Assembly (NCBI RefSeq): GCF_030296755.1
Contig: NZ_AP027741.1
Span: 1,240,001 to 1,304,000 of the forward strand
Length of the DNA: 64,000 nt
DNA from: Methylophaga marina
GTDB taxonomy: Bacteria; Pseudomonadota; Gammaproteobacteria; Nitrosococcales; Methylophagaceae
Direction of reading: 5' to 3'
The position numbers and the translations under genes are program-made. The notes below the pieces were generated by a model. The model did no database searches, was not told where the DNA came from, and saw only the letters and a program-made list of their open reading frames with translations. Positions 40,313 to 53,173 of the stretch are shown here, one piece after another; position 1 is the stretch's first letter, and the number at the start of each line of letters is the position of its first letter.

Positions 40313-40908
40313 TCAGGTCGACTCCAATCAGCAATGATTAATCTAATATTCAAATCCGGGTGTTTGATAAAAATTTTGGCCGGCACAACCATGCCATCAA
40401 AAGGTACATAACGCAGATATTCAATCTGCCAACCGGCTTGCTGTAAGGTTTTTAAGCGTCCGTTTTCATCCAGCTCATACTCATCAACCGCCACCTCTTG
40501 ATATGGCACACCTCTCACCCAGTCCCGTAATGCACTGACAGGTAACAGCCAGCCTAAGGTTTTGGCTAATAACTGCTCGGGCGTTTGTGCGGAATATTGC
40601 TCACCATCATCCAGCGTCAATGTGACTTGTTCGTCATCCCCAACTAACTCCGCCCCGCCTTGAGAGAAAGGACCGGAAAGTTTGATATCGAAATCTTCAC
40701 CTTGTTGTTGCCAGCTAATGCCTGCATTCCAGCCTTCACGCCCCTGTGTGATGGCAGTACGGCCTCTAAAACGCCAGTCTTTCAGTGAGGCTATTTCTGT
40801 CTGCTGCATTTGCCATCGTTGCTCTGGCGACTCTGTCGTTTTAGGTTGCCATAATGGCGCGCAGGCAGTGAGTAATAGACTCAGTCCGGCTAACCAAACT
40901 AATCTCAT
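40309..40908 (-). CDS. lolB: Outer-membrane lipoprotein receptor LolB
   Basis: Takes lipoproteins from LolA and inserts them in the outer membrane. 199 residues with lipobox LLLTACAP (Cys about residue 16). The LolB barrel pattern includes [39 protein letters not shown] and the later [19 protein letters not shown]. It overlaps both neighbours by 4 bases (the TPR gene upstream, ispE downstream), so it sits in one tight operon. Confidence 0.95.
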   Translation of the reverse strand: MRLVWLAGLSLLLTACAPLWQPKTTESPEQRWQMQQTEIASLKDWRFRGRTAITQGREGWNAGISWQQQGEDFDIKLSGPFSQGGAELVGDDEQVTLTLDDGEQYSAQTPEQLLAKTLGWLLPVSALRDWVRGVPYQEVAVDEYELDENGRLKTLQQAGWQIEYLRYVPFDGMVVPAKIFIKHPDLNIRLIIADWSRPE

Positions 40909-42686
40909 TGGCCAAACCTGCGCATCGTTTCAATCAGAAGTTTATTGTCAGGATCCTGCAATAAACCTTTATCCCAGATGTCTTTGGCTTCTCTTTTTTT
41001 ACCACGTTGCCACAGCACTTCACCTAGATGCGCAATAAACTCAGGGTCAGGATTAGCTTCAGTGGCTTCTCGCAGATATTTTTCTGCTTTCGCTAAGTCA
41101 CCTAGTCGGTAATAAACCCAGCCCAAGCTATCCAAGTAAAAAGGATCACCTGGTTTCAGTTCTAAAGCACGTTGAATCAACTTTAATGCTTCCTGATGAC
41201 GATCCGTACGATCGGTTAAGGTATAACCCAACGCGTTTAATGCTTGAGAATTATTGGGATCATTGGCCAGAATTTGTTTTAGATCAGCTTCCAACACATC
41301 TAACTTATCCAGCGACTCAGCAATCATGGCCCGACTATATAAAGCGTCTTCATTTTTCGGGTAGTGCTTGATGGCTTTTGTTAATAAGTCAAAAGCCTCC
41401 TGCTTCATATCATGATCGCGCAATAAGCTGGCTTCGAATAAATAGTATTGCAGTGCTTTATTCGGTAACTGTTTTCTCAACTGGGCCAGATGCTCACGTG
41501 CTTTTTCAATATCATCCCGCCCTAATAATAGGTTGATGTAATGTGTCTGCGCCAAATCAAAACGGCTACTTTGCACAGGTACAGAGGCAAACCAGACCAG
41601 CGCAGCATCCACATTGGCATTTAACTCTTCAGCAATGCCCATGAAATAAGCGGCTTGATTCGTCGGGTCGCCGAGTTGCAGTAAATCACTGAAATATGAC
41701 TTTGCTTTTTCGCCATCTTTCTCTTCCAGCGCGAGCAATCCAAGCGCAAACAACACATCACGGTTTTCAGGATTATCTGCCTGAATCGATTCGAAGATAG
41801 TGCGTGCTTTATCCAGTTGACCGTCATCACCTAATAATTTGCCATAGGTAAAACGTAGTTCATCACTGGCATCTTCTTTTGCTGCAGGTTTAGCCAGCAG
41901 TTTGATACCGTCTTTGGTTTGTCCTAAACGCTGTAAGGTGTCGGCTTTCAGTACAAGATAACTTTCATTATCAGGGTCAGTTTTTAACAAAGGATCAATT
42001 TCAGCCAATGTAATCGGATACTGCTGATAGAAAAAAGCTAAACGTGCATAGGCGTAATGCGCATCTGGATGGCCTTGTTGATAAAGGTCTAACTTCTGCA
42101 GCGAGGCAAGCGCTTCTTCAGGTGGCGCTACTTCCGCCAAGCTCTCTGTCGCTCTGACTAGATACACTTTTTGATTTTCCGGCGCGAGTGACAGTGCTTT
42201 ATTGATGGCCTGAACTGCGCCGTCATAATCTTTCTGCATCATCAGAAATGGCGCGCGCATCATATAAACATCAGCATTGTTAGGATCGACTTCCAACCAG
42301 CGATCTAATGCATGACTAATTCTTTCTTCGTTTCTGGATAAGGTGGCGACTTGTGCACTTCTGCTCGCCAGTTTTGGTGACTTGACCATATCCGCAGCAC
42401 GTTCATAAAGCTCAACCGCCGCACCCACTTCACCACGCTGTCCCGCCACTTCCGCAGTAAGGATGTAGTACATCAGTTCAGGTGACATTGGCATAGTCAC
42501 TTCCGGCTTTTTCTTCTCTTTTACTTCGGGAGCAGCCTTAACAACTTTTTGCGTCTCATCAACTGTGGCTTGAGTTTGCTGTGCGGGGGTTGCAGCACAG
42601 GCAGTCATAAGAGAGGTAAGTCCGATCAGAGCAAAATATTTAGTACGTTGCCCTACATTCATCATGAATGATTTCGTTGAATCCAT
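40905..42686 (-). CDS. TPR-repeat lipoprotein
   Basis: About 593 residues from the ATG at 42684-42686. The frame is open 32 codons further, but the good lipobox LTSLMTACAA argues for this start or one 8 codons later. It has a Glu/Lys-rich linker, then at least ten TPR-like repeats through the whole length, such as NADVYMMRAPFLMMQKDYDG and DPFYLDSLGWVYYRLGDLAK. The C-terminal repeats keep the TPR consensus best. It is a common neighbour of lolB in gammaproteobacteria. Probably an outer-membrane-attached periplasmic scaffold; partners are unknown. It is divergent from hemA. Confidence 0.85.
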   Translation of the reverse strand: MDSTKSFMMNVGQRTKYFALIGLTSLMTACAATPAQQTQATVDETQKVVKAAPEVKEKKKPEVTMPMSPELMYYILTAEVAGQRGEVGAAVELYERAADMVKSPKLASRSAQVATLSRNEERISHALDRWLEVDPNNADVYMMRAPFLMMQKDYDGAVQAINKALSLAPENQKVYLVRATESLAEVAPPEEALASLQKLDLYQQGHPDAHYAYARLAFFYQQYPITLAEIDPLLKTDPDNESYLVLKADTLQRLGQTKDGIKLLAKPAAKEDASDELRFTYGKLLGDDGQLDKARTIFESIQADNPENRDVLFALGLLALEEKDGEKAKSYFSDLLQLGDPTNQAAYFMGIAEELNANVDAALVWFASVPVQSSRFDLAQTHYINLLLGRDDIEKAREHLAQLRKQLPNKALQYYLFEASLLRDHDMKQEAFDLLTKAIKHYPKNEDALYSRAMIAESLDKLDVLEADLKQILANDPNNSQALNALGYTLTDRTDRHQEALKLIQRALELKPGDPFYLDSLGWVYYRLGDLAKAEKYLREATEANPDPEFIAHLGEVLWQRGKKREAKDIWDKGLLQDPDNKLLIETMRRFGQ

Positions 42687-42804
42687 ATTAAAACGACCTG
42701 AACGTTTGATTTTGATAGAATGGCGAATTGTTTTCACTAAATAACAGACGATTGTAATAATGGCTGTAAAGTTTAACAGCATTTAATAACGACTTTTTCT
42801 TAAT

Positions 42805-44060
42805 ATGCATCTTGTCACCTATGGCATCAACCACAATACTGCTCCGGTTCATATCCGTGAGCTTTTTGCGTTTGATGCGAGCATGCTTCCAGCAGCTTTA
42901 TCCAATTTACATGAAGATGATTCCATACTTGAAGTCGTTATTCTGTCGACCTGCAATCGTACTGAAATCTATTGTTGTATCGATGGAGAGTCTGACAACC
43001 AGATCCTCGCTTGGTTGCATGACTATCATCAACAGGAAGAGGGTGCCATCACCCCATACCTTTATCATTACCAACAAGCCGATGCGATTAGACACCTGAT
43101 GCGAGTCGCCTGTGGATTAGATTCCATGGTGCTGGGCGAACCACAAATACTTGGTCAATTAAAAGATGCTTACAGCCAATCACTCAATGCCAACACTCTG
43201 GGCAAATCATTAGGTCGTTTATTCCAACACGCGTTTGCTGTCGCTAAACAAGTCCGAACCGATACCGCTATAGGTAACAGCCCGGTCTCGGTTGCCTTTG
43301 CGGCAGTCAGTCTGGCCAAACAAATTTTCAGTGAACTGGCTGACTCCACTGCTTTATTAATAGGTGCAGGTGAGACCATCGAGCTGGTCGCGCGTCATCT
43401 TTACGATAACGGTATCAAACGCATCATCATTGCAAACCGTACGATTGAACGCGCGCACAATCTCGCCACACAGGTGGATGGATATGCGATTAGTCTGAGT
43501 GAACTTCCTGCACATCTGGCTGAAGCGGATATTGTGGTGAGCTCCACGGCCAGCCAGCTACCTATTCTGGGTAAAGGGGCTGTAGAAAGGGCCTTAAAAG
43601 TCCGTAAACGTAAACCCATCTTCATGGTCGATATCGCCGTACCACGGGATATTGAAGCGGAAGTGGGATTATTAGATGATATCTATCTTTATTGTGTGGA
43701 TGATTTAAAAGAAATCATTGAAGAGAATTTACAGTCTCGTCGTGATGCAGCCTTACAGGCGGAAGAAATTATCGACACACAAGTGGATCATTTTCAGGCA
43801 TGGCTAAGAACACAAGATGCCGTCCCTGTAATTAGAGCCATACGTGACAATGCTGAAGAGATAAGTAAGCATTCACTAGAAAGAGCAATAAAACAACTTG
43901 AGCAAGGCATGCCTGCTGAACAGGCCATGACTGAACTCGCTCGTACACTGACCAATCGCTTACTGCATGAACCGAGTCGCCAACTCCGTCATTCCGGATT
44001 TGATGAAGAAGGACAGTTACTCAATGCAGCGCGGCGTCTGTTTAATATCAAGGATCCCAA

Positions 44061-44064
<4 letters not shown>
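42805..44064 (+). CDS. hemA: Glutamyl-tRNA reductase
   Basis: Reduces glutamyl-tRNA to glutamate-1-semialdehyde, the first committed step of haem synthesis. 419 residues. The catalytic Cys is in [13 protein letters not shown]. The N-terminus is [20 protein letters not shown], the NADPH-binding part has [16 protein letters not shown], and a dimerisation helix domain ends the protein. The start is 118 bases from the divergent TPR gene and overlaps prfA at its end by 4 bases, the common hemA-prfA order. Confidence 0.97.
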
Positions 44065-46602
<2,538 letters not shown>

Positions 46603-46659
46603 GTTCTCGCCTCTAGTCAGACCACATTGATTGCATACCCTGATTTCACTCAATAAAAA

Positions 46660-46684
46660 GGGGTTAACCAGTAACCCCTTTTTT
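46660..46684 (-). terminator. Terminator after purD
   Basis: GGGGTTA (46660-46666) pairs with TAACCCC (46672-46678). There is an A-run on one side and a T-run on the other, so it works in both directions. It lies between the purD stop and tsaC, so tsaC-hemF probably has its own promoter. Confidence 0.8.
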
Positions 46685-46703
46685 ACATTCTCAAACCGTC
46701 AGT

Positions 46704-47990
46704 TTAGCCTTGCTCACGTGCCACAGCGCGATAAGCGATATCAGTACGGAAATACGCATCATCCCACTTAATATGACTCAATGCGTCATACGCTGATTTT
46801 TGCGCTTCAGCCACAGTATTGCCCAGTGCCGTGACACATAACACGCGACCGCCAGCCGTGACGACATTATCACCCTGACTCGCTGTACCTGCATGGAAGA
46901 CTTTACTGCCATTTTGTTCGGCGTCTGCAATACCCGTAATCACATCACCTTTACGGTAACTATCTGGATAGCCGCCAGCCGCCATTACCACACCAATGGC
47001 CGCACGCGAATCCCACTCAGCTTCGACTTCGTTTAAACGCTTGTCTAATGCCGCTTCACATAATGTGACTAGGTCCGACTGTAAACGCATCAAAATCGGC
47101 TGAGTTTCTGGATCACCAAAACGGCAGTTATATTCAACTACGCGTGGCGCGCCTGCTTGATCAATCATCAGCCCCGCATATAAAAAGCCAGTATAAGGGC
47201 GACCATCAGCCGCCATGCCTTTCACAGTTGGCTCAATCACTTCCGCCATAATGCGTGCAAAGACCTCATCAGTGACCACAGGTGCAGGAGAATAAGCGCC
47301 CATCCCACCCGTGTTAGGTCCTTTATCGCCATTGTCGCGAGCTTTGTGATCTTGTGATGTTGCCAATGGCAGAATGTGTTCGCCATCCACCATCACGATG
47401 AAACTGGCTTCTTCGCCTGTCATAAATTCTTCAATAACCACACGGCTACCGGCGTCACCAAAGGCATTGCCAGACAGCATATCTTCAACCGCTGAAATCG
47501 CTTCGGCTTCGGTCATCGCCACAATCACGCCTTTGCCTGCTGCTAAACCATCGGCTTTAACAACAATGGGTGCGCCCTGCTCTTGAATATAAGCTTTGGC
47601 TTCATCCACTTGCGTAAATACTTGATATGCCGCGGTTGGAATCTGGTGACGAGCGAGGAAATCTTTAGTGAAGCTTTTTGAGGCTTCTAATTCTGCCGCT
47701 GCTTTTGATGGACCAAAACAACGTAAACCGGCAGCTTCAAAGGCATCAACCACACCCATGGTTAATGGCACTTCCGGCCCCACCACGGTTAAATCAATCG
47801 CGTTGTCCTGAGCAAACTTCACCAGCCCGGCGATATCTTCGACTTTGATATCCACATTGCTGATATTGCTTTCACTGGCGGTGCCGGGATTACCCGGTGC
47901 CACAAAAACCTGAGAACACTTTGGAGATTGATTCAGTTTCCAGGCGAGAGCATGTTCGCGCCCACCGCTACCGATGACTAATACTTTCAT
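46704..47990 (-). CDS. purD: Phosphoribosylamine-glycine ligase
   Basis: ATP-dependent joining of glycine to phosphoribosylamine, second step of purine synthesis. 428 residues with ATP-grasp fold. The N-terminus KVLVIGSGGREHALAWKL, the ATP loop PIVVKADGLAAGKGVIVAMT and RVVEYNCRFGDPETQPIL with Mg ligands are diagnostic. It is not next to purH here. A strong terminator follows. Confidence 0.97.
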   Translation of the reverse strand: MKVLVIGSGGREHALAWKLNQSPKCSQVFVAPGNPGTASESNISNVDIKVEDIAGLVKFAQDNAIDLTVVGPEVPLTMGVVDAFEAAGLRCFGPSKAAAELEASKSFTKDFLARHQIPTAAYQVFTQVDEAKAYIQEQGAPIVVKADGLAAGKGVIVAMTEAEAISAVEDMLSGNAFGDAGSRVVIEEFMTGEEASFIVMVDGEHILPLATSQDHKARDNGDKGPNTGGMGAYSPAPVVTDEVFARIMAEVIEPTVKGMAADGRPYTGFLYAGLMIDQAGAPRVVEYNCRFGDPETQPILMRLQSDLVTLCEAALDKRLNEVEAEWDSRAAIGVVMAAGGYPDSYRKGDVITGIADAEQNGSKVFHAGTASQGDNVVTAGGRVLCVTALGNTVAEAQKSAYDALSHIKWDDAYFRTDIAYRAVAREQG

Positions 47991-48126
47991 AGATGATTGC
48001 CGGAGATGCTAAAAAAGAGGCTAATAATACCGTAGATAACGGCTTTTCCAAACCACCAAAATGGATGATTTATAAAGGCAAAGCGATTCTTTTTCTCAAG
48101 CAATCCGTCAGCAGCCAGTGCTAGCT

Positions 48127-48140
48127 TTGATCCAGGTCAA
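48127..48140 (+). promoter_or_regulatory. FNR/ANR-type box upstream of hemN
   Basis: TTGAT-CCAG-GTCAA, one base from the FNR consensus TTGAT-N4-ATCAA. It lies 74 bases upstream of the hemN start. In many proteobacteria hemN is switched on by FNR/ANR under low oxygen, so an activating site here fits. Confidence 0.65.
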
Positions 48141-48213
48141 GATCTGTTCGGATAATAAAACAGCTTAAATCCTCGCTGGTTATACTTTGCGCACATTATT
48201 TAGGAATAAAACC

Positions 48214-49593
48214 ATGACTGATGCGATTGAATTTAATGAAGGATTAATCCGCCGTTACGACAAAGCCGGCCCGCGTTATACCTCCTACCCGACTGCTGTC
48301 GAATTTCATCATGGTTTTACGGTCGACACATACGCTCAACATATTGCTTTATCTAATCAGCGTGGCGGCCCGCTTTCGCTATATTTCCATGTGCCGTTCT
48401 GCGATACCGTTTGTTTCTATTGCGCCTGCAATAAAATCATCACCAAAAACCGCCAGCATGCTCAGCCTTACTTAGAAAACCTGTATGAAGAAATACGTAT
48501 GCAGGCTGAATTGTTCGACTCAAACCGAGTAGTTGAACAACTGCACTGGGGCGGTGGCACGCCAACATTTTTAACGCATCAGCAAATGCGTGAATTGATG
48601 GCGCAGACACGTAAACACTTCACCTTAGCGGATGATGACAAAGGTGAGTTTTCGATTGAAATCGATCCACGTGAAGCTGATGACGCCACCATAAAACTAT
48701 TAAGAGAGCTTGGCTTTAACCGCATCAGCCTCGGTTTGCAGGACTTCAACCCTAAGGTGCAGAAAGCCGTTAACCGTATTCAAACCGAAGAACAAACATT
48801 CTCAATTTTAGACGCTGCCCGTCGAGAAGGTTTCCGCAGTATCAGCCTGGATCTGATCTATGGCCTGCCCCATCAAACTGTAGAAAGCTTCAGCGAAACG
48901 TTAGATAAAGTGATTGCTGCCAGTCCTGATCGTTTGTCCGTGTTCAACTACGCTCACATGCCTGATCTATTTAAAACACAACGGCAAATTGCTACGGCTG
49001 ACATTCCACTACCACAGGTGAAATTACAGATTCTGCACCGCACCATCGATAAACTGACCGCGGCAGGTTATGTATATATAGGCATGGATCACTTTGCCAA
49101 ACCAGACGATGAGCTCACCCTAGCTCAACAAAACAAACAGCTGTATCGCAACTTCCAGGGTTACTCGACTCGTGCTGAGTGTGATCTGATTGGCTTCGGC
49201 GTCACGTCCATTGGCAAAGTTGGTGATGCCTATGTGCAAAATGTGAAAACGCTGCCGGAATATGATGAAGCGATTAAGGCGGGCAAATTGCCGGTATTAC
49301 GTGGTGTTGAGCTGGATGACGATGATAAATGTCGTCGCGACATCATCACTCGTCTTATCTGTGATTTTGCTCTGGATATTCCCGCTATCGAAAAAGCTTA
49401 CAACCTCAACTTCAACGAGTATTTTGCTGACGCCATTGAAGACCTAGAACAATTTGCCCAAGACGGCCTGTTGCAGTATAAATGGGACTCTATAGAAGTC
49501 TTACCCGCCGGCCGCTTGTTAATTCGTAATATCTGCATGGTGTTTGATAAATACAGTCAACAAGCAAGGCAGCGATTTTCCAAAGTTATATAG
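48214..49593 (+). CDS. hemN: Oxygen-independent coproporphyrinogen III dehydrogenase
   Basis: Radical-SAM enzyme for the anaerobic step to protoporphyrinogen IX. 459 residues from the ATG at 48214, which has an AGGAATAAA ribosome site; the frame runs nine codons further upstream. The iron-sulfur motif is CDTVCFYCACNK. LHWGGGTPTFLT and the YTSYPTAVEFHHGF start are HemN-specific and separate it from HemW. An FNR-type box lies upstream. The ClC channel gene follows after 5 bases. Confidence 0.96.
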   Translation: MTDAIEFNEGLIRRYDKAGPRYTSYPTAVEFHHGFTVDTYAQHIALSNQRGGPLSLYFHVPFCDTVCFYCACNKIITKNRQHAQPYLENLYEEIRMQAELFDSNRVVEQLHWGGGTPTFLTHQQMRELMAQTRKHFTLADDDKGEFSIEIDPREADDATIKLLRELGFNRISLGLQDFNPKVQKAVNRIQTEEQTFSILDAARREGFRSISLDLIYGLPHQTVESFSETLDKVIAASPDRLSVFNYAHMPDLFKTQRQIATADIPLPQVKLQILHRTIDKLTAAGYVYIGMDHFAKPDDELTLAQQNKQLYRNFQGYSTRAECDLIGFGVTSIGKVGDAYVQNVKTLPEYDEAIKAGKLPVLRGVELDDDDKCRRDIITRLICDFALDIPAIEKAYNLNFNEYFADAIEDLEQFAQDGLLQYKWDSIEVLPAGRLLIRNICMVFDKYSQQARQRFSKVI

Positions 49594-49598
49594 GGCAC

Positions 49599-51332
49599 AT
49601 GCTGGAAAAACTCCGACAGTACTTCATCTTTGGTCGATTGGGCGTCAAGCTGTATGTGCTTGCTGTCATTACCGGATTACTGTCGAGTCTCGCCATTATT
49701 CTGCTGCGCCTGACCATTGATTTTGGTCAAATGGCCCTGTTCCCCTCTGGCGAAGTGGAAAGTTACGACTCATTACCCTGGTACTGGTTACTGGCACTCC
49801 CCATTATCGGCAGCCTGCTAATTGGGCTGTTATTTCGCGGACTGGATGCAGAGCAACGTAACACTGGTATTTTGCATGTTATCGAGCGGCTCTCCTCCTA
49901 TGAAGGCCGGCTTCCGTGGCAAAATGCCGTCCGGCAATTTATAGGTACCAGTATCGCCATCATCACCGGCCACTCTGTCGGTCGTGAAGGACCAGGTGTG
50001 CATCTGGGTGCTGCCAGCGGCAGTTTGCTTGCAAGCGGGTTAGAGCTCCCAAACAACAGTGTGCGTATTCTGGTTGCTTCTGGCTCTGCCGCCGCCATAG
50101 CAGCCTCCTTTAATACGCCCATCGCTGGTGTGATCTTCGCGATGGAAGTCATCATGATGGAATACCACATTGCCAGTTTTATTCCAGTCATTCTGGCAGC
50201 GGTAACCGGTGCAGTGGTCTGTCGGCTCACCTTTGGAGATGATACGGTTTTCGTTAACCTCGCCTCCGAAATGCAATCCTTATGGGAGCTGCCCTACATC
50301 ATTTTTCTCGGCATCATCATTGGTTTTTTAGCCACCTTATCTCTAAAAAGCCTGCAATTGTTTTCCGGCACCTTTAGTAAACATCCTGCTTGGTTACGTC
50401 CAACCTATGCCGGTATTTTAATGGGTGTGTTTGGCATGGCCGTGCCTGAAGTGATGGGCATGGGCTACGGCATTATTGGCAGTATCTCCGCTAATGAAAT
50501 CGCGATTGGCAGCCTGGTCATCATCCTTGTACTGAAACTAGTGCTGTCCTCTGCTTGCGTGGGTTTTGGTATCCCCGCGGGAATGGTCGGCCCCACCATG
50601 GTCGTCGGTGCCTGTGCCGGTGCGATTCTGGGTTATATCGGTAATTTAGTCTTACCGGAATATGCCTCTTCTATGACCTTTTATGCCGTTATCGGTATGT
50701 GTGCGATGATGTCTGCCACACTCAAAGCTCCACTTGCGGCTTTAATGGCGATGTTGGAATTAACCGGTAATCCGGAAATCATCCTGCCGGGGATGCTCGC
50801 TATCGTTTTCTCCAGTTTGATTATTCACGATTACTTCAAGCTTGATGCCTTATTTGTCAGCATTCTTCGCTATCGTGGCCTCGACTTTCAAAATGACCCT
50901 ATCTCACAAGCATTACGTAAGATCAGTGTGGGCGCGGCCATGCAACGTAACTTTGTCACGTTAAATCAAACCATCAGCGCCCAAATGGCCATGCAAACCT
51001 TAAAAAACAGCCCCGAATGGATCATTATTACCCGCGATCGCATTCCGGTAGTAATGATGCCTGCCAGTGATCTGGCCAGAGCTGTCAGCGTCAAAGACAT
51101 GGGTGAAAATACCGAAATCGACTTAATGCAAATTCCCGGCACACGTCGAGATGTACACAAAATTTCCTTACATACCAGTTTGTTCGAAGCACACCGGGCC
51201 CTGAATGAACATCATGTAGAAGCGCTTTACGTCAGCCGTCAGAACGCACCAATGATTGAACGAATCTACGGCATTCTGACTCGTGAAATGATCGAAGCCC
51301 ACTACCAATTACCTAAATCTGTAACAAAATAG
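49599..51332 (+). CDS. ClC-family chloride channel or transporter with CBS domains
   Basis: 577 residues with about ten membrane helices. The ion-selectivity motifs are GHSVGREGPGVHLGAASG (with the gating Glu) and GFGIPAGMVGPTMVVGACAG. The C-terminus (about 440-570) is soluble and has the shape of a CBS pair: VTLNQTISAQMAMQTLKNSP and HKISLHTSLFEAHRALNEHH. E. coli ClcA lacks CBS domains, so this is a CBS-bearing ClC. Whether it is a channel or an H+/Cl- exchanger is unclear. It is immediately downstream of hemN, probably co-transcribed. Confidence 0.9.
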   Translation: MLEKLRQYFIFGRLGVKLYVLAVITGLLSSLAIILLRLTIDFGQMALFPSGEVESYDSLPWYWLLALPIIGSLLIGLLFRGLDAEQRNTGILHVIERLSSYEGRLPWQNAVRQFIGTSIAIITGHSVGREGPGVHLGAASGSLLASGLELPNNSVRILVASGSAAAIAASFNTPIAGVIFAMEVIMMEYHIASFIPVILAAVTGAVVCRLTFGDDTVFVNLASEMQSLWELPYIIFLGIIIGFLATLSLKSLQLFSGTFSKHPAWLRPTYAGILMGVFGMAVPEVMGMGYGIIGSISANEIAIGSLVIILVLKLVLSSACVGFGIPAGMVGPTMVVGACAGAILGYIGNLVLPEYASSMTFYAVIGMCAMMSATLKAPLAALMAMLELTGNPEIILPGMLAIVFSSLIIHDYFKLDALFVSILRYRGLDFQNDPISQALRKISVGAAMQRNFVTLNQTISAQMAMQTLKNSPEWIIITRDRIPVVMMPASDLARAVSVKDMGENTEIDLMQIPGTRRDVHKISLHTSLFEAHRALNEHHVEALYVSRQNAPMIERIYGILTREMIEAHYQLPKSVTK

Positions 51333-51384
51333 TAAAAAGGGTAGTGAACAAATCGAAAATCTTCGTTATAATGTGCGGCTTGTT

Positions 51385-51472
51385 GCCCAGGTGGTGAAAT
51401 TGGTAGACACAAGGGACTTAAAATCCCTCGCCCTAATCCGGCGTGCCGGTTCGATTCCGGCCCTGGGTACCA
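51385..51472 (+). tRNA. tRNA-Leu (TAA)
   Basis: 88 bases, class II with a long variable arm. Acceptor GCCCAGG pairs with CCTGGGT. The anticodon arm is AGGGA-CTTAAAA-TCCCT with anticodon TAA, the T-arm is GGTTCGATTCC, and the CCA is encoded. It is a target of the TrmL encoded at 16185. Confidence 0.96.
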
Positions 51473-51484
51473 TACGAATACGAA

Positions 51485-51517
51485 AGCCTCGATACTGCAA
51501 AGTCTCGGGGCTTTTTT
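51485..51517 (+). terminator. Terminator of tRNA-Leu
   Basis: AGCCTCGA (51485-51492) pairs with TCGGGGCT (51505-51512), one G-T wobble, then TTTTT. It begins 12 bases past the tRNA. Confidence 0.85.
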
Positions 51518-51625
51518 ATTTGTGCTGTAACAGCAGAATGTTTAGCTAGTACCGAGTGTTGTTGCAATGACTTATTGCTTATACGCTTGTTCGTACCTTG
51601 GCTGGCCATAAGGAACGCGCCTTCA

Positions 51626-53041
51626 ATGACTGCATCATTCACTAAAACACGCTGGCTTTTCTTGCTCCTGTCCGCCCTACTTACTGTTGCTCAACCTTCA
51701 GCTGAAGCAGGTTTGATCTCTGGCTTGTCAAAATTAGGGAAAAGCATAGATGCACCGGACAGCCCCCATGGCTCGTCCTTTCGGTTTGCTGATGAGTTAG
51801 CTCATTATCCAGAAGGCGGCGTTGCCGAAATTAGTTTTAACCATAGTCAAAATCAATGGCTAGCAAAAACACCCGATGGCAAAAGTGTGCCCGTTCATCA
51901 ATTCACTGAAACCGCGGCAGATACAAACAAACAAGCCACCTTATTACTGTCTGAAAGTCATCTCCCTTATTCACTGGATGCCTTTAATAAACTCCCCTCG
52001 GACGTAGCCATCAAGATTAAATCTCGACAAGGCAAAACCTATTCACTCACCACCAGCCCAACAACCAAACTCATTGATAAACACATCAGCATTAACATTA
52101 GCGATATCAGCGCATTAAAAACGGCCATGTGGCAGTTACAACGCCCCATCTCTTCGTCAAATATGCGGTTGATTCAACTGGCTGATAATCCTGAGGTTAC
52201 GCTACCTAAACAAAATTACGGTTCAAAAATACCGTTGGATAAAGTCGGCACAAACCAGTTGCTGAACGCACTCAAAACAATGCGTCAGCAAACCTTTGTT
52301 ATTTCAGCCAAAGTAGAAAATGGCTTTTTGATACATGGCAAAGAAAAAATCGCTGTGAAAGATTTGGAAAAGGTCGCAGCTGATAGAGATATCAGCCTGA
52401 TTATTCTGGGTTCGGACAAACCGAAAAAGACCTTACAAACATTGGCTAAGGACTGGCAAAAAAAGAAAGATGATGGCAGTTTAAACTCATACACAACCGG
52501 CGATTTTTACAATGCCTTTGCTGCTAAAAATTCGTCGGCTCCAATACCTGTTGATATTGATACCTCTGGGAAGTTACGCACCGCACTGCATTTTGATCAC
52601 CGCGCACCAACTAAAGCAGCCGTCGAAAAGCAAAGCAGTAGCCTCGAGCTCGCCTCAATGCCACTGAATTTTTTAGCAAAATCGGCCATGCTACTTCAGC
52701 CTAATGAAGCACGTGCAAAAGAACTGGATGATCGTATACACCCACTCATTCCGTCATGGGTTCATCTTTCTTTAATCGCTTCATTAGCGATTGGCCTGGT
52801 CGCCTACAAGACATCCTGGTTCTTATACCTCAAACTCTGGGCCTCACCACACCGAGTCAATTACCCAACTTGGTATGCATTCACCATTCGTTATCTGCTG
52901 CATCGACTGAGCTTTGTTCTAATTTATCTGCCATTGCTCGGCATCTTTAGTCCGATCTATATATTGATAAGCTGGATTTACAAAATTATTCACTTTTTGC
53001 TGATTCGTCCCGCTTCTTGGATTTTAAGCAAATTCAGTTAG
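51626..53041 (+). CDS. Unknown exported protein with two C-terminal membrane segments
   Basis: About 471 residues from the ATG at 51626, which has an AGGAA ribosome site. The open frame runs 61 codons further left, back into the tRNA-Leu gene, so it is discarded. A signal peptide (WLFLLLSALLTVAQPSAEAG) is followed by a soluble part of about 350 residues. That part is rich in Lys and Ser and has no known catalytic motif, with LTTSPTTKLIDKHISINISD in the middle. Two membrane segments lie near the C-terminus (VHLSLIASLAIGLVAYKTSW and FVLIYLPLLGIFSPIYILIS). I do not recognise the family. It stands alone between tRNA-Leu and a convergent outer-membrane gene. Confidence 0.75.
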   Translation: MTASFTKTRWLFLLLSALLTVAQPSAEAGLISGLSKLGKSIDAPDSPHGSSFRFADELAHYPEGGVAEISFNHSQNQWLAKTPDGKSVPVHQFTETAADTNKQATLLLSESHLPYSLDAFNKLPSDVAIKIKSRQGKTYSLTTSPTTKLIDKHISINISDISALKTAMWQLQRPISSSNMRLIQLADNPEVTLPKQNYGSKIPLDKVGTNQLLNALKTMRQQTFVISAKVENGFLIHGKEKIAVKDLEKVAADRDISLIILGSDKPKKTLQTLAKDWQKKKDDGSLNSYTTGDFYNAFAAKNSSAPIPVDIDTSGKLRTALHFDHRAPTKAAVEKQSSSLELASMPLNFLAKSAMLLQPNEARAKELDDRIHPLIPSWVHLSLIASLAIGLVAYKTSWFLYLKLWASPHRVNYPTWYAFTIRYLLHRLSFVLIYLPLLGIFSPIYILISWIYKIIHFLLIRPASWILSKFS

Positions 53042-53173
53042 GGAAAAGTCAAAGCATGGATAGGACTCAACTTGATTAATCAACAATCAACTCTATTGAT
53101 TTTAAATGAGCTGAACAGACGTATTTCCCGAGATAGCATCCCTTTTAACCAGTTTTATTCCCAATACCAAATG

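Noticed and set aside
42687-42804. Palindrome CTGTAAAGTTTAACAG before hemA as an operator
   Set aside because: It is imperfect, single, and matches no regulator site I know, so it is not reported as a feature.
51385-53041. Genomic island integrated at tRNA-Leu
   Set aside because: No integrase, no repeat of the tRNA 3' end seen nearby, and the tRNA keeps its own terminator.
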